From: Cognatiyoonia sp965661665
Lineage (GTDB): Bacteria > Pseudomonadota > Alphaproteobacteria > Rhodobacterales > Rhodobacteraceae
Length of the DNA stretch: 64,000 nucleotides
Direction: 5' to 3'
Assembly: GCF_965661665.1 (NCBI RefSeq)
Contig: NZ_CBFIEO010000010.1
Location: forward strand, 48,292 to 112,291
Shown here: piece after piece, positions 53,022 through 61,838 of the stretch
Numbering within the stretch: the stretch's first letter is position 1
Layout of the letters: each line of letters begins with the position of its first letter
Notes under the pieces: generated by a model
The model's input: the letters and a program-made list of their open reading frames with translations, nothing else
Told to the model about the DNA's origin: nothing
Databases searched by the model: none
Position numbers and translations under genes: made by a program

Positions 53022-53562
53022 GCCACCACTGCTCATGCTCATTCCCGTGGTGATTTTCGCAGGTTTTGCGGGGCTCTTCCTTGCGGGCATGTTTCGGGAG
53101 GCACCGGGGGAGGTGCCATCCACCATGATTGGGCATGTGGCCCCCGCGCTTACTGAAGAAGTGGTGCCAGACACGGACCTTTTGGTCATGGACGACTTCA
53201 CCACGGGCGAAGTGACCATCCTGAACTTCTGGGCCAGTTGGTGCCCGCCGTGCCGAGCGGAGCATCCAACGTTGTTACGCCTGAACCAAGAAGGCTATCG
53301 CATCGCTGGATTGAATTTTCGCGACACGGCGGATCAAGCCGCTGCTTATCTGAAAGAGTATGGAAACCCCTTCTTCGCCACCGGTTTTGATCATAGAGGT
53401 CGCGTGGCACTTGATTGGGGCGTTGCCGCCCCGCCCGAAACCTTCATCATCGGACCAGATGGGATCGTTTTATTCCGATTTATCGGTCCGTTGGTTGGCG
53501 ATGACTTTGAGCAGCGATTTATGCCGATGCTAGAGGATGCTTTGGTTCAAACGGGGTCTTAG
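53014..53562 (+). CDS. ccmG: thiol:disulfide interchange protein CcmG (DsbE)
   Basis: This membrane-anchored periplasmic thioredoxin reduces apocytochrome c cysteines before heme attachment. It starts with a helix, and 'WASWCPPCRAEHPTL' near residue 73 is the active site. ATG 53014 is preferred and overlaps ccmD by 8 bases; 182 residues. Confidence 0.95.
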   Translation: MTKPPLLMLIPVVIFAGFAGLFLAGMFREAPGEVPSTMIGHVAPALTEEVVPDTDLLVMDDFTTGEVTILNFWASWCPPCRAEHPTLLRLNQEGYRIAGLNFRDTADQAAAYLKEYGNPFFATGFDHRGRVALDWGVAAPPETFIIGPDGIVLFRFIGPLVGDDFEQRFMPMLEDALVQTGS

Positions 53563-53708
53563 GTGGTCGTTTTTTCGCGTCCGAAGGCTTCACTTTTTAG
53601 AAATTAATCAAGTGAAACATCCGGTCACTCCGGCTCGCAATTCGTTGATTGGTCATTTCAAACCGAAGCGAGTACGACTGTGTCCAGCCAGACAGAATCG
53701 AACTGAAT

Positions 53709-54404
53709 ATGCACAAGTTGTTGGCAGCTTTGACCCTTGCGATCACGCCCTTCATTGGGTCGGCACAGGCGCAGAATGCGACTGTGGTTGAGCTTTACAC
53801 GTCGCAGGGCTGTTCAAGCTGTCCGCCAGCAGATGCGATGTTGGAAGACCTTGCAAAGCGGGACAATGTGATCGCCTTGGCGCTGCATGTGGATTATTGG
53901 GACTATATTGGCTGGGTCGATGACCTTGCTGATCCGGCCTATACCGCCCGTCAGCGGGCCTTCGCGCGGGCCAAAGGATCACGCACCGTTTACACACCTC
54001 AGATGATCTTTGATGGCAGGGATCACATCATCGGTTCGCGTCCTATGGATGTGATGGATCAGATCATGGCTCATGCGGCCCGTTCGGATGACGTGAACGT
54101 GACGCTCACCCGCGATGGCAACGCGCTGCGTATCGAAGCGCAAAGGGTCGGAAATTTTCGTGGCAATGCGGTTGTTCAGATTGTGCGCTACACGCCGAAA
54201 GTCATGCGCGACATCCATCGGGGTGAGAACGCAGGCCGGACGATTGTTTATGCCAACGTCGTCACGTCTTGGCAAAATGTTGGTGGCTGGAACACAAACC
54301 AGTCTTTAGTGATGGAAGCGCAATTGACAGGCGCGGACCCTGTGGCGGTCATCATTCAAGATGGCACCGATGGTCCTATCTTAGGAGCTGCCCAGCTCCG
54401 ATAG
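53709..54404 (+). CDS. DUF1223 family exported protein with CxxC
   Basis: ATG 53709 begins a clear signal peptide ('LTLAITPFIGSAQA'). The mature protein starts with 'LYTSQGCSSCPPADAML', a thioredoxin-like CxxC element, followed by 'DYWDYIGWVDDLADPAY' typical of DUF1223. 231 residues. A role in thiol chemistry is inferred. Its 3' end overlaps the convergent acyltransferase by 24 bases. Confidence 0.88.
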   Translation: MHKLLAALTLAITPFIGSAQAQNATVVELYTSQGCSSCPPADAMLEDLAKRDNVIALALHVDYWDYIGWVDDLADPAYTARQRAFARAKGSRTVYTPQMIFDGRDHIIGSRPMDVMDQIMAHAARSDDVNVTLTRDGNALRIEAQRVGNFRGNAVVQIVRYTPKVMRDIHRGENAGRTIVYANVVTSWQNVGGWNTNQSLVMEAQLTGADPVAVIIQDGTDGPILGAAQLR

Positions 54405-55292
54405 CTTCCCAGCTTTGTTTTTCCACCGCCGGTGAATCCAAAACCATTGCTCTGGTTGGCGTTTGATTTGCGCTTCCAGTCGTTGTGTCGCCTCAGCTGT
54501 CATGGTTTCGGGATTGCTGTGGGCGATGGGTTCCTCAACCTCGACATCGAAATTTAGGCCATCTGCTTGGCGAATGCCGAAGTAAGGGATCATGATGGCG
54601 TTCATCTTAAGGGCAATCTCGGCCGCAGAAAGTGCGGTCAAAGCTGGCTTGCCTAAAAATGGGATCGGGTGACCCCGGTCGTTGTTTACATCAAACAGGA
54701 GCGTCCCAAGGCCACCGCGACCGATATGGCGCGCAAAGGCCATTGTGCCTTTCCTGCCTTGAGGAAAAACAGGGCCGCCCCAGTTGGTCATCGTTTTGGC
54801 GTAGTGATCGTCGAAATAAGCGTTTGCCATCGGCCGATATAGACCACCCACGTCATAACCCATCCGCACCAAAACTTGCCGCGGTGCTTCATGATTGCCG
54901 AAGTGTCCGGTCACGAAAATAACAGGTTGCTTGTCGGCAACTGCTTGCTCCAGTGCGGCCAAACCGGGCCCAATGGGCTGTGTGTCTTGTAGATGATGAG
55001 CGAAGTCTTCGTACGAATAATTTTCGATCAGTGTTCGGCCAAAATTGTCGCAAACTCCGTCTGCAATTCGGTCACGCTCGGCTTCTTCCATTTCTGGATA
55101 AACCATCGCTAGGTTCTTAAGCGCCCGCTTCTTATATCCACCAAGCGGACCAATGGCCTTTGTCACCGCCGCCCCCATCGCGGGTACTCGCTGCTTGTAT
55201 GGCAGCTTCATCACACCACCAAACATGGCCCTCAAAGCGCGATCGGCCAGCCAGTCGAGTGTCTTTCCAGAAGGCGGGTTATCTTGGGTCAT
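54381..55292 (-). CDS. lysophospholipid/lipid A acyltransferase (LpxL/HtrB family)
   Basis: This membrane-associated acyltransferase of the lipid A lauroyl/lysophospholipid group has 303 residues. The catalytic HX4E motif is 'TGHFGNHEAPRQV' near residue 130. 'MANAYFDDHYAKTM' and 'IGRGGLGTLLFDVNNDRG' are conserved regions. The exact acceptor cannot be read from the sequence. Confidence 0.87.
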   Translation of the reverse strand: MTQDNPPSGKTLDWLADRALRAMFGGVMKLPYKQRVPAMGAAVTKAIGPLGGYKKRALKNLAMVYPEMEEAERDRIADGVCDNFGRTLIENYSYEDFAHHLQDTQPIGPGLAALEQAVADKQPVIFVTGHFGNHEAPRQVLVRMGYDVGGLYRPMANAYFDDHYAKTMTNWGGPVFPQGRKGTMAFARHIGRGGLGTLLFDVNNDRGHPIPFLGKPALTALSAAEIALKMNAIMIPYFGIRQADGLNFDVEVEEPIAHSNPETMTAEATQRLEAQIKRQPEQWFWIHRRWKNKAGKLSELGSS

Positions 55293-55395
55293 GCGTCTCG
55301 TTAGAACTCAGATTTTGCGACATTGACATGGTTCAAAGACCACATACCCATCAGCTGGTAGCAGAGGGGCTCTGCTGGATACTGACGCCATTATT

Positions 55396-56697
55396 CTAGC
55401 CGAAGACCCGCTTGAAGATCGTGTCGACGTGCTTTGTGTGATAGCCAAGGTCGAATTTTTCGCGGATTTCGTCCTCGGTCAGTGCCGCACGGACGTCATC
55501 ATCGGCCAACAACTCTGTCTGGAAATCCGCGTCTTGTTCCCAAACCTTCATCGCATTGCGCTGGACTAATTTGTAGCTGTCCTCGCGACTGACACCGGCT
55601 TGTGTCAGCGCCAGCAAAACGCGCTGTGACATCACCAAGCCGCGGAACTTGTTCATGTTGGCAATCATATTGTCTGGATAGATCACCAGCTGTTCAATGA
55701 CACCGGCCAGGCGGTTCAGGGCGAAGTCGAGTGTTACCGTCGTGTCAGGCGCAATCGCGCGTTCGACGGATGAGTGGCTGATGTCACGCTCGTGCCAAAG
55801 TGTGACGTTCTCCATCGCGGGCACCACCGACATACGCACCAGACGCGCAAGGCCGGTCAGATTTTCTGTCAGTACAGGATTGCGCTTATGCGGCATCGCG
55901 GAGGAGCCTTTTTGCCCTTTGGAGAAGAACTCCTCGGCTTCCAGCACTTCCGTCCGCTGCATGTGACGAATTTCGGTCGCGATGTTTTCCATGGAGGAGA
56001 CGATCACCCCGAGTGTCGCAAAGAACATCGCGTGACGGTCGCGCGGGATGACTTGGGTGCTGATAGGTTCTGGTTCCAGTCCAAGTTTTGCGCAAACATG
56101 TTCTTCTACCCGTGGGTCGATATTGGCGAAGGTGCCGACCGCGCCGGAGATGGCACCGGTCGCAATCTCTGCACGCGCGTTGACAAGACGTGTGCGGCCA
56201 CGATCCATTTCGGCATAGAAGCGGGCGAAGGTCAGGCCCATAGTGGTGGGTTCTGCGTGGATGCCGTGGCTCCGGCCGATGCGAACCGTGTCTTTGTGCT
56301 CCATCGCGCGGGCTTTCAGGGCGGTGAGGAGGCGATCCATGTCAGCGATCAAGATGTCTGCAGCGCGCACCAGTTGCACGTTGAGCGTCGTGTCTAAAAC
56401 GTCGGAAGAGGTCATGCCTTGGTGGACAAAACGCGCTTCATCGTTGCCGACGATTTCGGCCAGATGGGTCAGGAACGCGATGACGTCGTGCTTGGTCACG
56501 GCTTCGATTTCATCAATGCGAGCCACATCAAATTCGACGTCTTTGGCTTTCCAAACTGCTTCTGCATTTTCCTTTGGTATGACGCCAAGCTCCGCCATTG
56601 CATCACAGGCATGGGCCTCAATCTCATACCAAATCTGGAACTTCGTGGCAGGCTCCCAGATGGCAGTCATTTCTGGGCGAGAGTAGCGAGGGATCAT
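55396..56697 (-). CDS. purB: adenylosuccinate lyase
   Basis: The enzyme splits SAICAR and adenylosuccinate in purine synthesis. The fumarase/aspartase-superfamily signature 'KGSSAMPHKRNPVLTENL' lies near residue 260 and the catalytic His region 'IGRSHGIHAEPTTMGL' near residue 140. 433 residues. Separate promoter, with the small exported gene divergent. Confidence 0.96.
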   Translation of the reverse strand: MIPRYSRPEMTAIWEPATKFQIWYEIEAHACDAMAELGVIPKENAEAVWKAKDVEFDVARIDEIEAVTKHDVIAFLTHLAEIVGNDEARFVHQGMTSSDVLDTTLNVQLVRAADILIADMDRLLTALKARAMEHKDTVRIGRSHGIHAEPTTMGLTFARFYAEMDRGRTRLVNARAEIATGAISGAVGTFANIDPRVEEHVCAKLGLEPEPISTQVIPRDRHAMFFATLGVIVSSMENIATEIRHMQRTEVLEAEEFFSKGQKGSSAMPHKRNPVLTENLTGLARLVRMSVVPAMENVTLWHERDISHSSVERAIAPDTTVTLDFALNRLAGVIEQLVIYPDNMIANMNKFRGLVMSQRVLLALTQAGVSREDSYKLVQRNAMKVWEQDADFQTELLADDDVRAALTEDEIREKFDLGYHTKHVDTIFKRVFG

Positions 56698-56779
56698 CGG
56701 AAATAGCCTTTTTGTGATTGGGCAGCAGCGTTGGCTGCGTCATAAAGGGGGGCAGGGAAAGGCTCAAGAGGAGGACGCG

Positions 56780-57112
56780 ATGTTTCGTGTGATGTTGGTG
56801 GTATTCGCAGGCGTTCCGACGTGGGGTTTTGCGCAAGAGTGGGTGACGTTGACCGACGATGCAGAAATCATCGCTTCCGTGGCCGATCGCCGGGTCACAT
56901 TCGATGCACTGACATTCCAATACTTCGGGGCCGATGGGCGCACGCAATACGTCACCGAACGCTCCAGCGACGGCCTTTGGGAAGCGCGGGGCGGTCAGTA
57001 TTGCAGCAATTGGCCACCAGCGGAGCAATGGGTGTGCTACGACTTTGCTATGATGGGGGATCGGGTGCGGTTCACCTCCGGCACTGGCAGCGTTAGCGAA
57101 GGTGTGTTTTAG
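56780..57112 (+). CDS. small exported protein of unknown function
   Basis: GAGGAGG precedes ATG 56780. The 110-residue product has a signal peptide ('VMLVVFAGVPTWGFAQ') and a mature domain with Cys-Ser-Asn-Trp and 'EQWVCYDFAMMGDRVRF' segments. Two Cys could pair in the periplasm. It resembles small roseobacter periplasmic proteins of unknown role. The DUF6314 gene follows after five bases. Confidence 0.7.
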   Translation: MFRVMLVVFAGVPTWGFAQEWVTLTDDAEIIASVADRRVTFDALTFQYFGADGRTQYVTERSSDGLWEARGGQYCSNWPPAEQWVCYDFAMMGDRVRFTSGTGSVSEGVF

Positions 57113-57117
57113 AAGTA

Positions 57118-57534
57118 ATGTTGAAAAGCGCTGACTTTGCGGGCCATTGGACGCTCACCCGCCAGATCGAGGATCGCACGGCAGGTCCATGCGGGCAGTT
57201 CGTCGGGACTGCGGTGTTTGTAGAGGTCGCTGAGGCGAAGCTCAGTTATACAGAGACGGGGACGCTCCAGCTCGGACATGGCCCATCAATGACCGCGGAG
57301 CGGTCGTATCTTTGGGAGTTTGCCGCCGATCGCGTTGACGTCTTTTTTGACGACGGACGTGACTTTCATAATTTCCTGCCAGATGGGGTTAGCGAAGGCA
57401 GCGACCACCCGTGCGGGGAGGATCTCTATACCGTCACTTACGATTTCGCAGCTTGGCCCAATTGGGTTGCGACTTGGACGGTGACGGGACCGCGTAAGGA
57501 TTACACCTCTGTCACGCGATATCAGCCCGCTTGA
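57118..57534 (+). CDS. DUF6314 family protein
   Basis: This 138-residue cytoplasmic protein fits DUF6314: 'FAGHWTLTRQIEDRTAG' at the start, 'SYLWEFAADRVDVFFDDGRD' in the middle, and 'WTVTGPRKDYTSVTRYQP' at the end. A lipocalin-like small beta fold is likely; the function is unknown. Confidence 0.8.
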   Translation: MLKSADFAGHWTLTRQIEDRTAGPCGQFVGTAVFVEVAEAKLSYTETGTLQLGHGPSMTAERSYLWEFAADRVDVFFDDGRDFHNFLPDGVSEGSDHPCGEDLYTVTYDFAAWPNWVATWTVTGPRKDYTSVTRYQPA

Positions 57535-57607
57535 TTGCGCCAACAGTCTTGCACCTTTCACTTCGCTCGTGCAGAAAGCGCAAAACCATAGCGAAGTGGA
57601 GGGGTAC

Positions 57608-58249
57608 ATGGCCCTTACGATGAATCAAAGAGTATTGACCGAAGCATTCGGCGCGAATGAGGGCAGCGAACGCCTTCTAAAACAGTTCGCGCTTTTCGTA
57701 GGCGGGATCGCTGCGCTTTGGATTTCAGCTAAAGTGCAAATTGCGACTGTGCCGGTTCCTGTGACCCTTCAAATGCTGTTCATTATGGTGATCGGCGCGG
57801 CGTATGGCCCTCGGTTGGGATTGGCGACCGTGGCAGGTTACGTCTTTATGGGCCTTCAAGGTTTCCCTGTGTTTGCTGGCACACCTGAAAAGGGTATTGG
57901 TCTTGCATATATCCTTGGGCCAACAGGTGGATACATCCTTGGCTTTATGATTGCTGCATACGTTGTAGGTTTGCTCGCGAAATCTGGTTGGGACCGTAAC
58001 CCAAGTTCAATGGCGGGCGCGATGGCGATTGGTATTCTGTGCGTTTACATACCGGGCGTTGTTTGGCTGTCCTCCCCGTTCGCACCATTGGCAAGCTTGA
58101 CCGGTGGCGATCCATTTGTAGGCTACGGTTGGGAAAATTGGTACGCCTATGGCGTGAAGACGTTTATCTGGGTGGATGCGCTCAAACTGGTTGTCGCAGT
58201 CATTGCATTCCCAGTGATCTGGAAGTTGGTCGGCAACGCTCGCAGCTAA
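57608..58249 (+). CDS. bioY: biotin transporter BioY
   Basis: BioY is the substrate-binding S component of the biotin ECF transporter. ATG 57608 follows GGAGG; 213 residues with six helices. 'PVPVTLQMLFIMVIGAAYGP' near residue 50 and 'GPTGGYILGFMIAAYVVG' near residue 110 are family motifs. No bioM/bioN genes are nearby. A biotin ligase gene (birA) lies far upstream at 9.8 kb. A terminator follows. Confidence 0.93.
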   Translation: MALTMNQRVLTEAFGANEGSERLLKQFALFVGGIAALWISAKVQIATVPVPVTLQMLFIMVIGAAYGPRLGLATVAGYVFMGLQGFPVFAGTPEKGIGLAYILGPTGGYILGFMIAAYVVGLLAKSGWDRNPSSMAGAMAIGILCVYIPGVVWLSSPFAPLASLTGGDPFVGYGWENWYAYGVKTFIWVDALKLVVAVIAFPVIWKLVGNARS

Positions 58250-58270
58250 CCCACAAGACATTCGAATAAG

Positions 58271-58303
58271 AAAGGCGCGGTTGTTAACCGCGCCTTTTCT
58301 TTT
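58271..58303 (+). terminator. rho-independent terminator of bioY
   Basis: A 12-bp perfect stem (AAAGGCGCGGTT/AACCGCGCCTTT) with a 3-base loop is followed by TCTTTT. It also lies against the 3' end of dddP on the other strand. Confidence 0.92.
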
Positions 58304-58306
58304 GGC

Positions 58307-59653
58307 TCAGGAGAACTCGCCTGTCAGACGCGGATCAAACGGGTAGGTTGTGAGGTTTTCGTAACCATCCTCAGTGATGACGACCTGATCTTCGAGCTTG
58401 ATAGAGAAGTCGCCACAGTCGGGGCTGACCAGAGCCTCCACGCAAAGCGTCATACCGGGCTCAATCGCATAGTCGAAAGCCCCGTCCACAGCTGTGTCAG
58501 GGTAGGCCACCAGCGGCCATTCATCACAGAGCCCGACGCCGTGCATCATACAGCCGTATTTCAGCGTTTGGCAATTGTCGGGGAGCTTGTGACAGTTGGC
58601 GATCAGTTCCGGCACGGTGACGCCGGGTTTTAGCATGTCCATGTTTTGCTGGATGTGCTCAATCCCAATGTTCATCGCGTCGATCATATCTTGGCGCGGC
58701 TTGCGGTCGCCGATCCACCATGTACGGCTGATATCGACACAGATCCCGTACGCGCCAACGAGGTCGGTATCGAAGGCCACGATTTCATTGTTCTGCACGA
58801 TTCGGGGGCCGCATTCTTGGAACCACGGGTTTGTGCGCGGGCCGGAGGAGAGCAGGCGGGTTTCGATCCATTCACCGCCGCGCCGAATGTTTTCCGCGTG
58901 CAGGACCGCCCAAATGTCATCCTCTGACATATTGCCTTGAGGGACACCTTCGCGGGCGGCGCGTTCCATCTCATAGCAGGCGGTTTCACAGGCGTGGCTG
59001 GCACACCGCATGGCAAGGATTTCGTCGGGGCCTTTGATGCTGCGGGCTTTTTCGGTCAGTTCTTCGCCGGGGATTACATCAAAGGCCTGCGCTTCCAATG
59101 CACGCAGCCCGTGGATCATGACTTTGTCGACACCCAGCCGCAGGTTGCCGCCGCCATGCTCGCGGATCAGGTCGCGGACTTCGGCAGAGAATTTGTCTGC
59201 TGCGACGTCGATCTGATCGCCGCGGTCGAAGTAAAAAAGGTCGGCGCCCGACCGCTGTTCCGACACCAGGGCGTTGAATGTGCTGAGGAACATCGCGTTT
59301 TTGTAGTCCCAGACAACCATGTAGCCGTCAGCACAGACGAGGCACGCGCGGAAGGCGTTGTGCGTGTTCCACAACTGCATGTTGGTGCTGTCTGTTGCGT
59401 AGCGGATGTTGAGCGGGTCAAACATCAGGATGCCGCCGTAGTCCCGCTCCACCACCGCATCGGTAAGGCGTTTGTGACGATAGGTGCGCATCGATGGCAG
59501 GTCAGGCAGGACCAGGCCAGCAGTGTCCCATTCATTTAGGGCAAGCTGTGTTGGGCCAATTTCCATACGGTCTTGGTCATTCGGTGTGCCATCACCCAAC
59601 AGCGCCCCTTTGGTGGGGTCGATCTTGCGAGTGTCGCGATAGTGCTGGTTCAT
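58307..59653 (-). CDS. dddP: DMSP lyase DddP (M24-peptidase fold)
   Basis: DddP cleaves dimethylsulfoniopropionate to dimethyl sulfide and acrylate. It belongs to the M24 metallopeptidase fold but is a lyase. ATG 59653 with GGGAGGA upstream gives 448 residues. The opening 'DTRKIDPTKGALLGDGTPND' and the block 'FDPLNIRYATDSTNMQLWN' match roseobacter DddP. Metal ligands are visible in 'FDTDLVGAYGICVDISRTWW' (two Asp), 'MMHGVGLCDEWP' (His), 'LCVEALVSPD' (Glu) and 'KLEDQVVITEDG' (Glu). It adjoins glnA, in the same orientation but beyond a terminator. Confidence 0.92.
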   Translation of the reverse strand: MNQHYRDTRKIDPTKGALLGDGTPNDQDRMEIGPTQLALNEWDTAGLVLPDLPSMRTYRHKRLTDAVVERDYGGILMFDPLNIRYATDSTNMQLWNTHNAFRACLVCADGYMVVWDYKNAMFLSTFNALVSEQRSGADLFYFDRGDQIDVAADKFSAEVRDLIREHGGGNLRLGVDKVMIHGLRALEAQAFDVIPGEELTEKARSIKGPDEILAMRCASHACETACYEMERAAREGVPQGNMSEDDIWAVLHAENIRRGGEWIETRLLSSGPRTNPWFQECGPRIVQNNEIVAFDTDLVGAYGICVDISRTWWIGDRKPRQDMIDAMNIGIEHIQQNMDMLKPGVTVPELIANCHKLPDNCQTLKYGCMMHGVGLCDEWPLVAYPDTAVDGAFDYAIEPGMTLCVEALVSPDCGDFSIKLEDQVVITEDGYENLTTYPFDPRLTGEFS

Positions 59654-59739
59654 CGAATGTCCTCCCATCGTCTTCAGATTGGTCAGGACAGGGCAGATGG
59701 TCTGGACGATTTGCGACGCGCGGTGGGTCCATTTGCGCC

Positions 59740-59776
59740 CAAAAAACGAAAGAGGCGCCCAAATGGACGCCTCTTT
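59740..59776 (-). terminator. rho-independent terminator of glnA
   Basis: Read on the minus strand, a 9-bp stem (AAAGAGGCG/CGCCTCTTT) with a 10-base loop is followed by CGTTTTTT, 18 bases after the glnA stop. Confidence 0.88.
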
Positions 59777-59794
59777 GCTGAATTATTGCGCTGA

Positions 59795-61201
59795 TTAGCA
59801 GCTGTAGTAGAGCTTGTATTCCACTGGGTGCGGGCAGTGTTCGTACTCGTAGACTTCTTCCCACTTGAGTTCCATGTAGCCTTCAAGCTGGTCTTTGGTG
59901 AAGACGCCGCCTTCGAGCAGGAATTCGTGGTCGGCTTCAAGTGCTTCCAATGCTTCACGCAGGGAGCCACAGACTGTTGGGATCTCTGCCAGTTCTTCTG
60001 GTGGCAGATCGTAGAGGTCTTTGTCAGACGCCGCACCTGGATCGATCTTGTTCTTGATGCCGTCCAGACCAGCCATCAACAGTGCTGAGAAGCACAGGTA
60101 TGGGTTGGCGGATGGATCAGGGAAACGCGCCTCAACACGCTTTGCCTTCGGGCTTTCAGCCCATGGGATACGAACGCAGCCAGAGCGGTTACGCGCAGAG
60201 TAGGCGCGCAGAACTGGTGCTTCGAACCCTGGGATCAAACGCTTGTAAGAGTTTGTGGATGGGTTCGTGATCGCGTTCAGGGCTTTCGCGTGTTTCAGGA
60301 TGCCGCCGATAAAGTACAGCGCTTCCTGAGACAGATCAGCGTATTTGTCACCAGCGAAAAGCGGCTTGCCGTCCTTCCAGACAGACATGTTCACGTGCAT
60401 CCCTGTGCCATTGTCGCCTGCGATCGGCTTTGGCATGAAGGTTGCGGACTTGCCGTACGCCTGTGCTGTGTTGTGAATGACGTACTTGTACTTCTGCAGC
60501 TCGTCGGCTTGATGCGTCAGTGTTCCGAAGATCAGGCCAAGTTCGTGCTGGCAAGACGCTACTTCGTGGTGGTGCTTGTCCACTTTCATGCCCATGCGCT
60601 TCATGGTGGAGAGCATTTCACCACGCATGTCTTGCGCATCGTCTGTTGGTGGCACTGGGAAGTAGCCGCCTTTGACACCAGGGCGGTGACCCATGTTGCC
60701 CATTTCGTATTCTGTGTCTGTGTTCCAAGCACCGTCGATTGCGTCGACTTGGAAAGACACTTTGTTCATGGAAACGGCATAGCGCACGTCGTCGAACACA
60801 AAGAATTCAGCCTCTGGGCCGAAATAGGCTGTGTCACCAATGCCGGAGGACTTCAGGTAAGCCTCTGCACGCTCAGCGGTGCCGCGCGGGTCACGGTCGT
60901 AGCCTTCGCCTGTGTCTGGCTCAACGATAGAGCAATGTACACAAACCGTCTTTTCTGCGAAGAACGGGTCAAGGTAAGCGCTGGATGCATCTGGCATCAG
61001 CTTCATGTCTGACTCGTCGATGGATTTCCAACCAGCGATGGACGACCCGTCGAACATGAAACCTTCTTCGAGGAAGTCTTCGTCAACGAGGTCCGCAACA
61101 ACAGTAACGTGCTGCAGCTTGCCGCGTGGGTCGGTGAAGCGAATATCGACGTAATCGACCTCTTCATCCTTGATCATCTTAAGAAGGGCTTTGTTGTCCA
61201 T
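59795..61201 (-). CDS. glnA: glutamine synthetase, type I
   Basis: The enzyme makes glutamine from glutamate and ammonia. 468 residues with 'FMFDGSSIAGWKSIDESDM' near residue 50, the ATP region 'VHVNMS'-like 'GMHVNMSVWKDGKPLF' near residue 268, and 'DLYDLPPEELAEIP' near residue 395 with the Tyr adenylylated in this group (GSI-beta). It follows glnB by 32 bases, the usual glnB-glnA operon. Confidence 0.97.
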   Translation of the reverse strand: MDNKALLKMIKDEEVDYVDIRFTDPRGKLQHVTVVADLVDEDFLEEGFMFDGSSIAGWKSIDESDMKLMPDASSAYLDPFFAEKTVCVHCSIVEPDTGEGYDRDPRGTAERAEAYLKSSGIGDTAYFGPEAEFFVFDDVRYAVSMNKVSFQVDAIDGAWNTDTEYEMGNMGHRPGVKGGYFPVPPTDDAQDMRGEMLSTMKRMGMKVDKHHHEVASCQHELGLIFGTLTHQADELQKYKYVIHNTAQAYGKSATFMPKPIAGDNGTGMHVNMSVWKDGKPLFAGDKYADLSQEALYFIGGILKHAKALNAITNPSTNSYKRLIPGFEAPVLRAYSARNRSGCVRIPWAESPKAKRVEARFPDPSANPYLCFSALLMAGLDGIKNKIDPGAASDKDLYDLPPEELAEIPTVCGSLREALEALEADHEFLLEGGVFTKDQLEGYMELKWEEVYEYEHCPHPVEYKLYYSC

Positions 61202-61233
61202 TCTTTGAATTCCTTTTACAGAGATAGTTTGGA

Positions 61234-61572
61234 TTAGATTGCGTCTTCGCCGGTTTCACCGGTTCTGATGCGGATGGCTTGTTCGACGGGCGAGACGAAA
61301 ATCTTGCCGTCGCCGATCTTGTCCGTCTTTGCTGCGTCGATGATGGCTTGAACGGCTGCGTCGACTTGATCGTCGGCGAGCACAACCTCGATTTTGACCT
61401 TTGGCAGAAAGTCCACAACGTACTCCGCGCCGCGATACAATTCTGTGTGGCCTTTCTGACGGCCGAAGCCTTTGACTTCTAATACGCTCAGGCCCTGCAC
61501 ACCGACGTCTTGCAATGCTTCTTTGACTTCATCTAGCTTGAAAGGCTTAATGATCGCTTCGATTTTCTTCAC
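61234..61572 (-). CDS. glnB: nitrogen regulatory protein P-II
   Basis: P-II senses 2-oxoglutarate and ATP/ADP and controls GlnA adenylylation and NtrBC. GTG 61572, preceded by AGGGGAG, gives the family-standard 112 residues. The T-loop 'GHTELYRGAEYVVDF' contains Tyr51, the uridylylation site; 'TGETGEDAI' is the C-terminal signature. The frame extends upstream without similarity. Confidence 0.95.
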   Translation of the reverse strand: MKKIEAIIKPFKLDEVKEALQDVGVQGLSVLEVKGFGRQKGHTELYRGAEYVVDFLPKVKIEVVLADDQVDAAVQAIIDAAKTDKIGDGKIFVSPVEQAIRIRTGETGEDAI

Positions 61573-61688
61573 GATGGCGACTCCCCTAGGTTCATTTCGG
61601 TCTCTGAGACCAAATTTGGGGCAGAAGGCCAATTCAGTAGCTGTTGTAGGGGGTGGTCGGTGCGTGAGGAAGTTGTGGTTTGCCTGCC

Positions 61689-61709
61689 TTTTGTGCGAAA
61701 TGCACAAAA
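61689..61709. promoter_or_regulatory. perfect palindrome upstream of glnB
   Basis: TTTTGTGC and GCACAAAA are separated by five bases, 117 bases upstream of the glnB start. It is a likely binding site for a dimeric regulator. The half-sites contain the TGCAC element seen in NtrC sites, but their orientation is reversed relative to the NtrC consensus, so the protein is not assigned. Confidence 0.5.
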
Positions 61710-61789
61710 AACAGTCATATTGAAAACTTGCACAGAATAGGACGTGCGTTGCGTGACGAGCATCACCACATATTCAGGGAATTTACAAA

Positions 61790-61821
61790 GAGAAATGCCG
61801 CCCCGAGGGACGGCATTTCTC
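61790..61821 (-). terminator. hairpin terminator of the broken Hint gene
   Basis: An 11-bp perfect stem (GAGAAATGCCG/CGGCATTTCTC) with a 10-base loop follows the second Hint frame on the minus strand and is trailed by TTTGT. Confidence 0.75.
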
Positions 61822-61838
61822 TCGAAGGGTGGAAGAGT

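Noticed and set aside
61689..61709. Calling the glnB palindrome an NtrC site
   Set aside because: Half-site orientation does not match the NtrC consensus, so only an unassigned palindrome is reported.
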